Notes under the pieces: generated by a model
Told to the model about the DNA's origin: nothing
The model's input: only the letters and a program-made list of their open reading frames with translations
Database searches by the model: none
Shown: positions 25,906 through 34,777 of the stretch, piece after piece
Numbering within the stretch: position 1 is the first letter of the stretch
Layout of the letters: the number at the start of each line of letters is the position of its first letter
Made by a program: the position numbers and the translations under genes
Origin: an uncultured Clostridia bacterium
GTDB taxonomy: Bacteria; Bacillota; Clostridia; Christensenellales; DTU072
Assembly: GCA_944350065.1 (NCBI GenBank)
Contig: CALVOD010000001.1
Span: 1-63,113 of the forward strand
Reading direction: 5' to 3'
DNA: 63,113 bases

Positions 25906-26682
25906 ATGAATATGTACCCGATAACTTCCCCCGCGAACGGCAAGATCAAACTATTGCGTAGCTTGAGCAACAAAAAAGCGTTACTCGAGAACTCGCTGTT
26001 CGTTATCGAGGGCGCCAATATTCTCAAAGACGCGCCTAAGGGGTATATAGAGGAAGTTTTCGTCAGGGAGTCCGACGCGGGTAAGTATGCGGAATTGTGC
26101 GCGCGGCTTACCGACAGAGCGTATTCGGTGTCGGACGAAGTGTTCGACAGGGTGAGCACCACCGTGTCGAGCGCGGGCATAATAGCCACCGCGCGCATAC
26201 CCGAACCGCGTCCCGTAACGGGCAGGCTCGTAGCCGTATTGGACGGCGTAGGCGATCCCGGCAACCTCGGTACGATAATTCGTACCGGGACGGCTATGGG
26301 GATATACGATTATATCTCGATAGGCTCCGCTTTCGCTTACGCGCCCAAAGTCGTAAGGGCGACTATGGGCGGCGTGTATTACGCCAACGTAGTCGATTTT
26401 TCTTACGCGGGCGCACGCGACTTTCTTAAAAAAGAAGGTTACGCGGTTGCGGCGCTCGACATGGGCGGAAGCAACGTTCACGCTTACGTACCCTCGGAGG
26501 GTAAGCTCGCTTTGGTTATAGGCAGCGAAGCGCACGGCATATCGGAGGAGATGCGTTCCGTTGCGTCCGTAACGCTCGCGATTCCCATGCGGGGCGGGCG
26601 CATAGAAAGTCTCAACGCCGCGGTAAGCGCGTCTATAGCGTTCTCCGTACTGACGGAAAAACTCAATTCAACCGACAACTGA
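25906..26682 (+). CDS. TrmH/SpoU family RNA 2'-O-methyltransferase
   Basis: 258 residues. A small substrate-binding domain (LSNKKALLENSLFVIEGANIL) is followed by the SPOUT knot with the three SpoU motifs: DPGNLGTIIRTG, VIGSEAHGIS and IPMRGGRIESLNAAVSASI. It probably methylates ribose of 23S rRNA or tRNA (RlmB/TsnR-like). Two in-frame ATGs, 25906 and 25912, are possible; no free RBS exists because the SD lies in the preceding hairpin. It follows rplT, as in many Firmicutes. Confidence 0.92.
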   Translation: MNMYPITSPANGKIKLLRSLSNKKALLENSLFVIEGANILKDAPKGYIEEVFVRESDAGKYAELCARLTDRAYSVSDEVFDRVSTTVSSAGIIATARIPEPRPVTGRLVAVLDGVGDPGNLGTIIRTGTAMGIYDYISIGSAFAYAPKVVRATMGGVYYANVVDFSYAGARDFLKKEGYAVAALDMGGSNVHAYVPSEGKLALVIGSEAHGISEEMRSVASVTLAIPMRGGRIESLNAAVSASIAFSVLTEKLNSTDN

Positions 26683-26698
26683 TTCTGGAGGTAAACAA

Positions 26699-27433
26699 AT
26701 GTCCGGTCATTCCAAATGGGCAAACATCAAAATAAAGAAGGGCAAGACCGACGCCGCGAGAGGCTCGATCTTCACTAAAATAGGCAGAGAAATAGCCGTC
26801 GCCGTGAAAGCGGGCGGCGCCGATCCCAACAGCAATTCCAAGCTCCGCGACGTCATAGCGAAAGCGAAGCAGAACAACATGCCCAACGACACTATAACCC
26901 GTTCCATCAAGAAGGCGAGCGGCGAACTCAACGCCGTCAACTACGAAGCCATCACTTACGAAGGATACGGCGCGGGCGGAGTCGCGGTCATAGTGGAAAC
27001 GCTTACCGATAACCGCAACCGTACCGCAGGCGACGTAAGGCATTTATTCGACAAGTACGGCGGCGCGCTCGGACAGAACGGCTGCGTTTCGTTTATGTTC
27101 AACAAAAAGGGCGTCATCATAGCGGACAAGACGATGGACGAGGACGAAATCATGATGACGGCGCTCGACGCGGGAGCGGAGGATATCGTTTCCGACGACG
27201 ACGTATACGAGATATACACTCAGCCGTCCGATCTTTACGCGGTAGCGGACAAGCTGCGCGAAGCGGGCGTGAACGTGATCAGCGCGGAGACGGACATGCT
27301 TCCCGACAACGAAGTGGATCCGAAAGAGCATTTGCAGAGCGTTATTAAGCTCATCGATATGCTCGAGGAGCTCGACGACGTTCAGAACGTATATCACAAC
27401 GCCATTCTTCCCGTAGAAGAAGAGGAGGACTGA
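26699..27433 (+). CDS. yebC: YebC/PmpR family protein (TACO1-like)
   Basis: 244 residues, standard length. Begins with the family signature MSGHSKWANIKIKKGKTDAA and contains YEGYGAGGVAVIVETLTDNRNRT and QNGCVSFMFNKKG. Members are reported as transcription regulators and, for YeeI/YebC, as helpers of translation through difficult proline stretches. RBS TGGAGG. Followed 3 bases later by proA with AGGAGG inside the yebC end, so the two are co-transcribed. Confidence 0.95.
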   Translation: MSGHSKWANIKIKKGKTDAARGSIFTKIGREIAVAVKAGGADPNSNSKLRDVIAKAKQNNMPNDTITRSIKKASGELNAVNYEAITYEGYGAGGVAVIVETLTDNRNRTAGDVRHLFDKYGGALGQNGCVSFMFNKKGVIIADKTMDEDEIMMTALDAGAEDIVSDDDVYEIYTQPSDLYAVADKLREAGVNVISAETDMLPDNEVDPKEHLQSVIKLIDMLEELDDVQNVYHNAILPVEEEED

Positions 27434-27436
27434 GCA

Positions 27437-28684
27437 ATGAGTTTCGTAACGGATATTTGCGAAAAGACCAAACTTGCCGCCAATAAATTTGCGGGAGCGG
27501 ATACCGCTACGAAAAACGCCGCGTTGTTGAGAGCAAAGGAACTGCTTCTCGAGGAAGAAAGCGCCATACTCGCGGCTAACGCGGAAGACATCAAAAAGGC
27601 GGAAGAAGGAGGCAGGAACGCGGCGTTCATCGACAGATTGAAGCTGACGCCCGCCCGTATCCGTCAGATGTGCGACGGTATAGACGCCATAGTGGCGCTG
27701 CCCGATCCGGTGGGCGAGGTGACTGAGAGTTACACGCTTCCCAACGGGCTCGACGTCAAGAAAGTGCGCGCGCCTTTAGGCGTGATAGGGATAATATTCG
27801 AAGCGCGTCCCAACGTCGCGCTCGACGCAGGCGCGTTATGCGTTAAGAGCGGTAACGGCGTTATACTTCGCGGCAGCCGCGACAGCGTTAAGAGCGTGGC
27901 GGCGATAACCGCGTGCATGAAGCGCGCCCTCGAAGAAAACGGCATAGATCCCTGCGTGGTGGGACTTATAGAGAGTATGGACAGAGAAGCCACCGCCGAG
28001 ATGCTTCGTCAGGACAAATACATAGACGTGGTGATACCGCGCGGCGGCGAGGCGCTCAAGAAGGTGGTTCTCGAGAACGCCGCCATGCCGGTGATTGCCT
28101 CCGCGGGCGGTAACTGTCACACTTACGTTGCGCCGAGCGCGGATTTCGACATGGCGATGACGGTCATTCTGAACGCTAAGACCAACCGTCCTTCCACCTG
28201 CAACGCGCTGGAAACGATACTTGCGGACAGGAAGATAGCGCGCGAATTCTTACCCGGCATGCTCGAGCTTCTCAAGAAGAACGGAGTGGAAATACGCGGC
28301 ACGCGCGAGGTAAAAGAGATTTATCCCGACTGCATCGAAGTGGGCGAGGAGGAATTCACCCGCGAATACGACAATATGATTATCAAGGTTGCCGTAGTGG
28401 ACGGACTTACCGAAGCCATAGACCACATCAATAAATACGGTACCAATCACAGCGACGCAATAATCACCGAGGACAAAGATGAAGCCGCGAGATTCGCGCG
28501 CGAAGTGGATTCGAGCGCGATTTACGTAAACGCTTCCACCCGTTTCACCGACGGATTCGAACTCGGTCTCGGCGCAGAGATGGGTATCAGCACACAGAAA
28601 CTGCACGTCCGCGGACCGGTGGGGCTCAAGGAGCTCACGAGCGTCAAGTACGTCGTGACCGGCAACGGGCAGATACGCAAATAG
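27437..28684 (+). CDS. proA: gamma-glutamyl phosphate reductase
   Basis: NADPH-dependent second step of proline synthesis from glutamate. 415 residues, aldehyde dehydrogenase fold. Seen: VRAPLGVIGIIFEARPNV (signature), SGNGVILRGSRD, the catalytic Cys in RPSTCNALET, and the C-terminal FTDGFELGLGAEMGISTQ. Usually paired with proB; none is here, so proB must lie elsewhere. It starts four bases after yebC and precedes pfkA by 12 bases. Confidence 0.96.
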   Translation: MSFVTDICEKTKLAANKFAGADTATKNAALLRAKELLLEEESAILAANAEDIKKAEEGGRNAAFIDRLKLTPARIRQMCDGIDAIVALPDPVGEVTESYTLPNGLDVKKVRAPLGVIGIIFEARPNVALDAGALCVKSGNGVILRGSRDSVKSVAAITACMKRALEENGIDPCVVGLIESMDREATAEMLRQDKYIDVVIPRGGEALKKVVLENAAMPVIASAGGNCHTYVAPSADFDMAMTVILNAKTNRPSTCNALETILADRKIAREFLPGMLELLKKNGVEIRGTREVKEIYPDCIEVGEEEFTREYDNMIIKVAVVDGLTEAIDHINKYGTNHSDAIITEDKDEAARFAREVDSSAIYVNASTRFTDGFELGLGAEMGISTQKLHVRGPVGLKELTSVKYVVTGNGQIRK

Positions 28685-28696
28685 GAGTCAGACAAT

Positions 28697-29662
28697 ATGA
28701 GAAAAATAGCAGTTTTAACGAGCGGCGGCGACGCGCCCGGAATGAATGCGGCGATAAGGGGCGTGGTACGTTGCGCCAACAGCCGCGGAATGGACGTTTA
28801 CGGAATAGAGAGAGGATACGACGGACTTATCAAAGGCAATATTTTCCGCATGGATTCCCGCTCGGTATCCGACACCATACAGAAAGGCGGCACTATCCTT
28901 AAGACGGCGCGCTGCCCCGAATTCGCTACCGAAGAAGGTATCCGTAAAGGCGGCGACGTGCTCAACGCGTACGGTATCGAAGGGCTTATCGTCATAGGCG
29001 GCGACGGTTCTTTCAGAGGAATGAAGGATCTCACCGATCTGTGCGGCATACGTTGCATGGGTATTCCCGGAACCATCGACAACGACCTCGGATACACCGA
29101 TTTCACTTTGGGTTTCGACACTGCGGTCAACACGGTGCTCGACGCGCTCAACAAGATCCGCGACACGATGACTTCTCACGACCGCGCCTGCATAATCGAA
29201 GTTATGGGCAGGCACTGCGGCGACATAGCGCTTTACGCGGGTATCGCGGGCGGCGCCGAAAGCATCATAGTTCCCGAGCTTCCTTTCAAAATAGAAGAAA
29301 TATGCGACAAAATGAGACGCAACGTCATCAAAGGTAAGGTTTCCGACATAATTGTGCTTGCCGAAGGCGTATGCAGCTGCGACGCGCTCAAAGCGCAGAT
29401 TCACGACCGCACCGGAGTAACCATCCGCACGGTCAAGCTCGGTTACATACAGCGCGGCGGCACCCCTTCGATGGCGGACAGAGTGCTCGCGGCGCGTTGC
29501 GCAGACAGAGCTGTGGAATTACTCTACAACGATTGCAAGGAGTCGAGAGTGATAGGCACCAAGGACAACAAAATCATCGATATGAATATCGACGAAGCCC
29601 TCGCCATAAAGAAAGTATTCAACACGCAAATGATGGACATAGCCATGCGGCTTTCCTTCTGA
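28697..29662 (+). CDS. pfkA: ATP-dependent 6-phosphofructokinase
   Basis: Commits fructose-6-P to glycolysis. 321 residues, standard bacterial PfkA length. ATP specificity is read from VIGGDGSFRGM (Gly after GGD) and GIPGTIDNDLGYTDFT (Gly before TIDND), both typical of ATP-type enzymes, plus MGRHCGDIALYAGIAGG. A 49-base gap leads to the PPi-type enzyme, so the two are probably transcribed together. Confidence 0.96.
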   Translation: MRKIAVLTSGGDAPGMNAAIRGVVRCANSRGMDVYGIERGYDGLIKGNIFRMDSRSVSDTIQKGGTILKTARCPEFATEEGIRKGGDVLNAYGIEGLIVIGGDGSFRGMKDLTDLCGIRCMGIPGTIDNDLGYTDFTLGFDTAVNTVLDALNKIRDTMTSHDRACIIEVMGRHCGDIALYAGIAGGAESIIVPELPFKIEEICDKMRRNVIKGKVSDIIVLAEGVCSCDALKAQIHDRTGVTIRTVKLGYIQRGGTPSMADRVLAARCADRAVELLYNDCKESRVIGTKDNKIIDMNIDEALAIKKVFNTQMMDIAMRLSF

Positions 29663-29711
29663 GCGTGCAACTCACCAATTAAAAGAAAACACAATAAAGG
29701 AGAAACGATTT

Positions 29712-30965
29712 ATGAAAGATTTAGTCGGCGCATGTATTTTCGGACAGTCCGGCGGACCTACCTCGGTCATCAACGCGTCTGCCGCGGGCGTATTCATCGA
29801 AGCCCTCAAGCAGAAGAACATAACCGCGGTTTACGGTGCCGCACACGGCATCAAAGGTATCCTGGAAGAAGACTTTTACGATATCGGACAGGAAGATATG
29901 GACGAACTTCTGCTGCTCAAGAATACTCCTTCTTCGAGCCTCGGTTCGGTGAGATACAAACTCAAGGACGCTTCCGTGGACGAGACCGATTACAAGAGAA
30001 TACTCGAGGTTTTCAAGAAGTACAATATCCGTTATTTCTTCTATAACGGCGGCAACGATTCCATGGACACCTGCAACAAGGTCAGCAAATATCTGATGAA
30101 AGCGGGTTACGCCTGCAACGTCATCGGCGTGCCGAAGACCATCGACAACGACCTTTACGGCACCGATCACTGCCCCGGATACGGCAGCGCCGCGAAGTAC
30201 GTGGCTACCACGCTTATGGAGCTTAACCTCGACGCCAAAGTTTACGACAAGGGACAGGTTGCGGTAGTCGAGATCATGGGAAGAAACGCCGGTTGGCTTA
30301 CCGCGGCGGCGGCTCTCGCCAATTATAAAGGATTGGGCGCCGACCTTATTTACCTTCCCGAAATTCCTTTCTCCGTGGATAAATTCCTTGCCGACGTCAA
30401 GAGAGTCATGGACGCTAACGGCGGCAAATGCATAGCCTGTGTATCCGAAGGTATCCGCGACAAGGACGGCGTATTCATCGTCGAATCCCTTTCGAGCGCG
30501 AAAGCGAAGGACAATTTCGGTCACACCCAGCTCGGCGGACTGGCGATACAGCTTGCCGACCTCATCAACCGCACCTACGGCGTGAAGGTAAGAGGCATCG
30601 AATTCAGCCTTATGCAGCGTTGCGGCGCTCATCTTGCGTCCGGCACCGACATCGAGGAAGCCTTCAACGCGGGAAGAAAAGCCGTTCAGGCGGCTTGCGC
30701 GGGCAAGACCGACAAAATGGTGGTATTCGAGCGCGATATGTCGAGCGGCAAATATAAATGCAAGTATAAACTCATTTCGGTAGAGCTTGCGGCAAACACC
30801 GAGAAGAAAGTTCCTCTCGAATGGATTACCCCCGACGGAACGGGACTCACTCAGGATTATATCGATTACGCGCTCCCGCTTATTCAGGGCTCCAGCAAAT
30901 CTCCTCTCGAGGACGGGCTGCCCAAGTTCGCTAGCCTCAAGAAGGTTAAGGTCGAGAAGAAATAA
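29712..30965 (+). CDS. pfp: pyrophosphate-dependent phosphofructokinase
   Basis: Reversible PPi:fructose-6-P phosphotransferase, 417 residues. PPi specificity is read from YNGGNDSMDTC (Asp instead of Gly after GG-x) and GVPKTIDNDL (Lys before TIDND), which block ATP. EIMGRNAGWLTAAAAL is the substrate-binding helix region. RBS AAAGGAGAAACG. Tandem placement after the ATP-type enzyme lets the cell use either phosphoryl donor. Confidence 0.94.
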   Translation: MKDLVGACIFGQSGGPTSVINASAAGVFIEALKQKNITAVYGAAHGIKGILEEDFYDIGQEDMDELLLLKNTPSSSLGSVRYKLKDASVDETDYKRILEVFKKYNIRYFFYNGGNDSMDTCNKVSKYLMKAGYACNVIGVPKTIDNDLYGTDHCPGYGSAAKYVATTLMELNLDAKVYDKGQVAVVEIMGRNAGWLTAAAALANYKGLGADLIYLPEIPFSVDKFLADVKRVMDANGGKCIACVSEGIRDKDGVFIVESLSSAKAKDNFGHTQLGGLAIQLADLINRTYGVKVRGIEFSLMQRCGAHLASGTDIEEAFNAGRKAVQAACAGKTDKMVVFERDMSSGKYKCKYKLISVELAANTEKKVPLEWITPDGTGLTQDYIDYALPLIQGSSKSPLEDGLPKFASLKKVKVEKK

Positions 30966-31025
30966 GCGCGGAAACGCTATAGCAAATCATAATTAAACAG
31001 GAAGGAATAACCTGACCACAAGGAA

Positions 31026-31772
31026 ATGGCGAAAAAACTCACCCGTAAATCGATAGCTTTGATATTGATAATCGTCGCGTTGCTTCTCGCGGGCGGCGGA
31101 ACGGGCGCGTGGTATTTCCTTTCCCACCGCAAACTGTCTCCGCCCGTACCTCGGGTGGAGGCGACGTTTGCGGAACCGCAGTATACCGTAATGATCGCGT
31201 GGGACGAAGTCGAAGGGGCTGAGTCCTACGCCGTCGAATACAGATATTCGCTTTTCGAGCAGGACGCGACGCACAGGATAGACAACGTGTCCGACACCTA
31301 CGTGATGGTGGCTCGCAAGAGGGGAGTATTGCAATTCAGGGTGCGCGCTTTCGGCAAGTACGCCGAAAACATGAGCGATTACGGCGAATGGCAAACTTAT
31401 TACGTCGAGCCGCTCACGTTCAACAGCCTGCAAACTTTCAATACTGCTTACGTCAGCGAAAGGTCTTTCAAGATAGACGCCGACACGTTCGTACCGGTGA
31501 CGTACAATTACAAAGGCGAAACCTATACCGTCAACTGGTACGAAGTAAGGATTCTCGCGCCCGGTGAAACGGAAGCGCCGAGCGATCCGATATCTCTTAC
31601 GGACATACGTTCGGGCTTTGCGTTCAACGTAGCCGAAAGGGGCGAATACGTACTCGAGATACGTCCGGTGCTTTACGTTTACGTTAACGGCGTGAAGGAC
31701 TACGAGACGCTCGGACTTTACGAAATATACGAACCGAATACCGCATATACGCGGATAACCGTAACCGTATGA
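31026..31772 (+). CDS. membrane-anchored FN3-like protein, function unknown
   Basis: 248 residues. Basic start, then one hydrophobic segment (about residues 10-30) and an outside domain. Residues about 40-125 look like a fibronectin type III fold (WDEVEGAESYAVEYRYS...RVRAFGKYAENMSDYGEW), with a second beta domain after it. No catalytic motif. Weak RBS AAGGAAAT. Its stop overlaps the start of typA by 4 bases (ATGA), so the two are coupled, an odd pairing of an anchored protein with a translational GTPase. Confidence 0.65.
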   Translation: MAKKLTRKSIALILIIVALLLAGGGTGAWYFLSHRKLSPPVPRVEATFAEPQYTVMIAWDEVEGAESYAVEYRYSLFEQDATHRIDNVSDTYVMVARKRGVLQFRVRAFGKYAENMSDYGEWQTYYVEPLTFNSLQTFNTAYVSERSFKIDADTFVPVTYNYKGETYTVNWYEVRILAPGETEAPSDPISLTDIRSGFAFNVAERGEYVLEIRPVLYVYVNGVKDYETLGLYEIYEPNTAYTRITVTV

Positions 31773-33592
31773 TACGAAACGATTTAAGAAACATAGCGAT
31801 AATAGCGCACGTCGACCACGGCAAGACCACGCTCGTTGACGCGATGCTGAAGCAAGGCGGCGTATTCCGCGACAACCAAGTCGTGGAAGACTGCGTCATG
31901 GACTCCAACCCGCTGGAAAGAGAACGCGGGATAACGATACTTGCGAAAAACACTTCCTGCACATACAAGGGAGTCAAGATAAATATAGTGGACACGCCCG
32001 GGCACGCGGACTTTTCGGGAGAAGTAGAAAGGGTGCTGAAGATGATCAACGGCGTGGTGCTTTTGGTGGACGCTTACGAAGGGCCGATGCCGCAGACGAG
32101 GTTCGTTTTGCAGAAAGCGCTCGAAATGAACCACAAAATCGTCATTTGCATCAACAAGATAGACAAACCGGACGCGCGCGTAGCGGAAGTGGTGGACGAG
32201 ATATACGAATTGCTCATCGACCTTAACGCGAGCGACGAGCAGCTGGACAGCCCTATAGTTTACTGCTCGGGAAGGGCGGGGACGGCGAGCCTTACGGAAA
32301 CGGAGCCCGGCAAAGATCTCGCGCCGTTGTTCGATACGATTTTGAGTCATATCGACCCTCCGGAAGGGAACGAAACGGAGCCGTTACAGGTGCTTGTTTC
32401 CTGCATAGACTATAACGATTACGTCGGAAGAATAGCGATAGGGAGAATTGAGCGCGGCGTAATGAAAGCCAATAGCGAAGTTACCGTGTGCAACTACCAC
32501 ACCCCCGAAATTTACAAATCCAAAATAACCAATATATATCAGTTTGCGGGGCTCAACAAGAGATCGGTGGAAACGGCGATGGTGGGCGACATAGTCAGCT
32601 TCAGCGGTATCGAAAACGTCACGATAGGCGAGACGATATGCGCGCCGGAGAAGGTGGAGCCGATACCTTTCGTGAAGATATCGGAGCCGACGTTGCAGAT
32701 GCTTTTCTCCGTCAACGACAGCCCCTTCGCCGGTAAGGAAGGCAAGTTCGTCACCTCGAGACATTTGCGCGCGAGACTGTATAAAGAGCTTTTGCGCGAC
32801 GTCTCGCTGCGAGTTGAGGACGGCGCCCGCGCAGATACTTTCGTGGTATCGGGAAGGGGAGAAATCCACCTTTCGATACTTATCGAGAATATGCGCCGCG
32901 AAGGATACGAATTCCAAGTGTCCACCCCCAAGGTCATCAACAAAGTGATAGACGGCGTTTTGCAGGAGCCTGTCGAAAGGCTTTTCGTGGACGTGCCCGA
33001 CACGGCTGTCGGTACCGTAATGGAGAATATGGGTAAGCGGCAGGGAGAACTCGTCACGATGACGCCCTTCAATTCCCGCATAAAAATGGAATTCCTTATC
33101 CCCGAACGCGGACTTTTGGGATACAGAAGCGACTTTTTGACGGAAACCCGCGGCGAAGGTATAATGAACAGCATTTTCGAAGGTTACCAACCGATGAAGG
33201 GCGTTATGCCGAGAAGGCAGTACGGCGCGCTCGTTGCGTTCGAGACCGGCGAGGCATGCACCTACGGGCTGTATAACGCGCAGGGCAGAGGAGTGCTTTT
33301 CATTACGCCCGGCACCGAAGTTTATTCGGGAATGGTGGTCGGATATTCGCCCAAGCAGGAGGACATAGCGGTCAACGTGTGCAAGAAAAAGCACGTCACC
33401 AATATGCGCGCCGCGGGCTCCGACGAAGCGCTCAGACTCGAGACGCCGCGCGTCTTCTCTCTCGAGGAATGCATAGAATTCCTCGAGCCCGACGAAATGC
33501 TCGAAGTCACCCCCAAGTCGCTGAGAATCCGCAAAACGATTCTCGACCACGAATTGCGTATGCGCGCCGTCATGAAGGAACGCAGAGGATAA
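31769..33592 (+). CDS. typA: ribosome-associated translational GTPase TypA/BipA
   Basis: 607 residues. G1 AHVDHGKTTLVDAML, switch region GITILAKN, G3 DTPGHADFSGEVERVL, G4 NKIDKP, then EF-Tu domain 2, EF-G-like domains and the BipA-specific C-terminal domain (VLFITPGTEVYSGMVVGYSP). Binds 70S ribosomes and aids 50S assembly or translation under stress. The start overlaps the preceding gene and has no clear RBS of its own. Confidence 0.96.
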   Translation: MIRNDLRNIAIIAHVDHGKTTLVDAMLKQGGVFRDNQVVEDCVMDSNPLERERGITILAKNTSCTYKGVKINIVDTPGHADFSGEVERVLKMINGVVLLVDAYEGPMPQTRFVLQKALEMNHKIVICINKIDKPDARVAEVVDEIYELLIDLNASDEQLDSPIVYCSGRAGTASLTETEPGKDLAPLFDTILSHIDPPEGNETEPLQVLVSCIDYNDYVGRIAIGRIERGVMKANSEVTVCNYHTPEIYKSKITNIYQFAGLNKRSVETAMVGDIVSFSGIENVTIGETICAPEKVEPIPFVKISEPTLQMLFSVNDSPFAGKEGKFVTSRHLRARLYKELLRDVSLRVEDGARADTFVVSGRGEIHLSILIENMRREGYEFQVSTPKVINKVIDGVLQEPVERLFVDVPDTAVGTVMENMGKRQGELVTMTPFNSRIKMEFLIPERGLLGYRSDFLTETRGEGIMNSIFEGYQPMKGVMPRRQYGALVAFETGEACTYGLYNAQGRGVLFITPGTEVYSGMVVGYSPKQEDIAVNVCKKKHVTNMRAAGSDEALRLETPRVFSLEECIEFLEPDEMLEVTPKSLRIRKTILDHELRMRAVMKERRG

Positions 33593-33644
33593 TATTCCGT
33601 ATTCCATTATTCGATTTTCGCAGAAATCGTCGAAGGAGGCAGAT

Positions 33645-34562
33645 ATGAACAATTTTAACGAAGAGCTGAAGGCGTTTTTCTCTACGGGGAACAACCTTTA
33701 CTACGTTATCGCCGCGGCTGTGGTGCTCGTAGCGCTGATAGTCGTAGCGGTAGTGCTCGCGGTAAGAGCGAAACGCAAGAAAGCGGAGCAGGAGAAGCCC
33801 GAAGTAAGTTCGTTCTACGAAGCTGAACCGGAGGAGCCCGATTTCGCGTCCGAAGGCATCGACGTGGACAAACTCGTCGTGGACAACGAAGCCTGCAACG
33901 CCGCTGCGAGCGAGAGCTTCATATTGAAGCCGCCGGAAAAATACGTTTCCGAGGACGTAGATTCGATAGTAATGACTCCTGTCAAAGAGGAGCCCCGTCC
34001 GCCGAAAAAAGAGGTTTTGCCTCCGCCCGAACCGCAGGAAAAGGAAAGTTCTTTCAAAGATCATATTTATTCCAAGGAAGCGGCTAAGCGCCCCGGCACC
34101 ATTCAGATATATCTCGATAACGGCGGTAAATTCCGTTTCAGGCTGAAGTCGAGCAATCTCGAGACGGTGGGCCATTCGCAGGGCTACACGACCAAAGCCG
34201 CCTGCAAGAACGGCATAAACGCCGTTATCAACGCCTGTAAGACGGCTGAAGTGGTGGATACCACGAAAAGCGAAGAATACGTTGTGTCGATAGGCAGAAC
34301 GGTATTTGAGATATACCGCGACAACGAGCGCAAATTCCGTTTCAGACTGACGGCGGCGAACGCGAGCAACATACTCGCTTCGCAGGGGTATACCAGCAAA
34401 GTGAATTGCATTAACGGCACCGAATCGGTGAGAAACATAGCCGCATTCCACAATCTCGTGGACGACACGAAGGCGAAACGCAACGTAGCGGACGCCGCGA
34501 ATAAAGAGGAGGGCGACAACGAAAACGGCGCCAAGAGCAAGGCGCGCGACCGTCGCAAATAA
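33645..34562 (+). CDS. membrane-anchored protein with two YegP/DUF1508 domains, function unknown
   Basis: 305 residues. One transmembrane segment at about residues 20-42 (YVIAAAVVLVALIVVAVVL), then a cytoplasmic-looking basic stretch and an acidic/Pro linker. Two related domains follow: near residue 147 IYLDNGGKFRFRLKSSN and near residue 225 IYRDNERKFRFRLTAAN, each ending with a GYTT/SK-x-CxNGI/T core, the YegP/DUF1508 pattern. A charged Lys/Asp tail closes the protein. YegP domains are usually single, small and soluble, so an anchored pair is unusual. RBS AAGGAGGCAG. Confidence 0.72.
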   Translation: MNNFNEELKAFFSTGNNLYYVIAAAVVLVALIVVAVVLAVRAKRKKAEQEKPEVSSFYEAEPEEPDFASEGIDVDKLVVDNEACNAAASESFILKPPEKYVSEDVDSIVMTPVKEEPRPPKKEVLPPPEPQEKESSFKDHIYSKEAAKRPGTIQIYLDNGGKFRFRLKSSNLETVGHSQGYTTKAACKNGINAVINACKTAEVVDTTKSEEYVVSIGRTVFEIYRDNERKFRFRLTAANASNILASQGYTSKVNCINGTESVRNIAAFHNLVDDTKAKRNVADAANKEEGDNENGAKSKARDRRK

Positions 34563-34597
34563 CCTCCGGTAAATTCTTTCTGTAGCGTATATAGCGA

Positions 34598-34618
34598 GTT
34601 CGGGCGTTCTGCCCGAAC
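34598..34618 (+). other. hairpin between yegP-like gene and 2-hydroxyacid dehydrogenase
   Basis: Arms GTTCGGGC and GCCCGAAC around a GTTCT loop, with no T run after it, so it is not a standard terminator. It lies 80 bases before the next promoter. Confidence 0.4.
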
Positions 34619-34694
34619 GCCGACAGTTCGCCGCAAAAGCCGTGCCCAAGCAAAAAGAGCGGGTACATAGTGCGTTTTCGGCGAATTTTCGGTA

Positions 34695-34723
34695 TTGACT
34701 TTAGCGCGGTTTTGCTTTATCAT
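34695..34723 (+). promoter_or_regulatory. promoter TTGACT-N17-TATCAT
   Basis: TTGACT (34695-34700) and TATCAT (34718-34723), 17 bases apart, ahead of the 2-hydroxyacid dehydrogenase. Gives a leader of about 48 bases. Confidence 0.65.
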
Positions 34724-34777
34724 TATATACGGGTAAAGCTACGCCGCGTTTTAGTCGTACGCCCGAGGAGGTATGGA

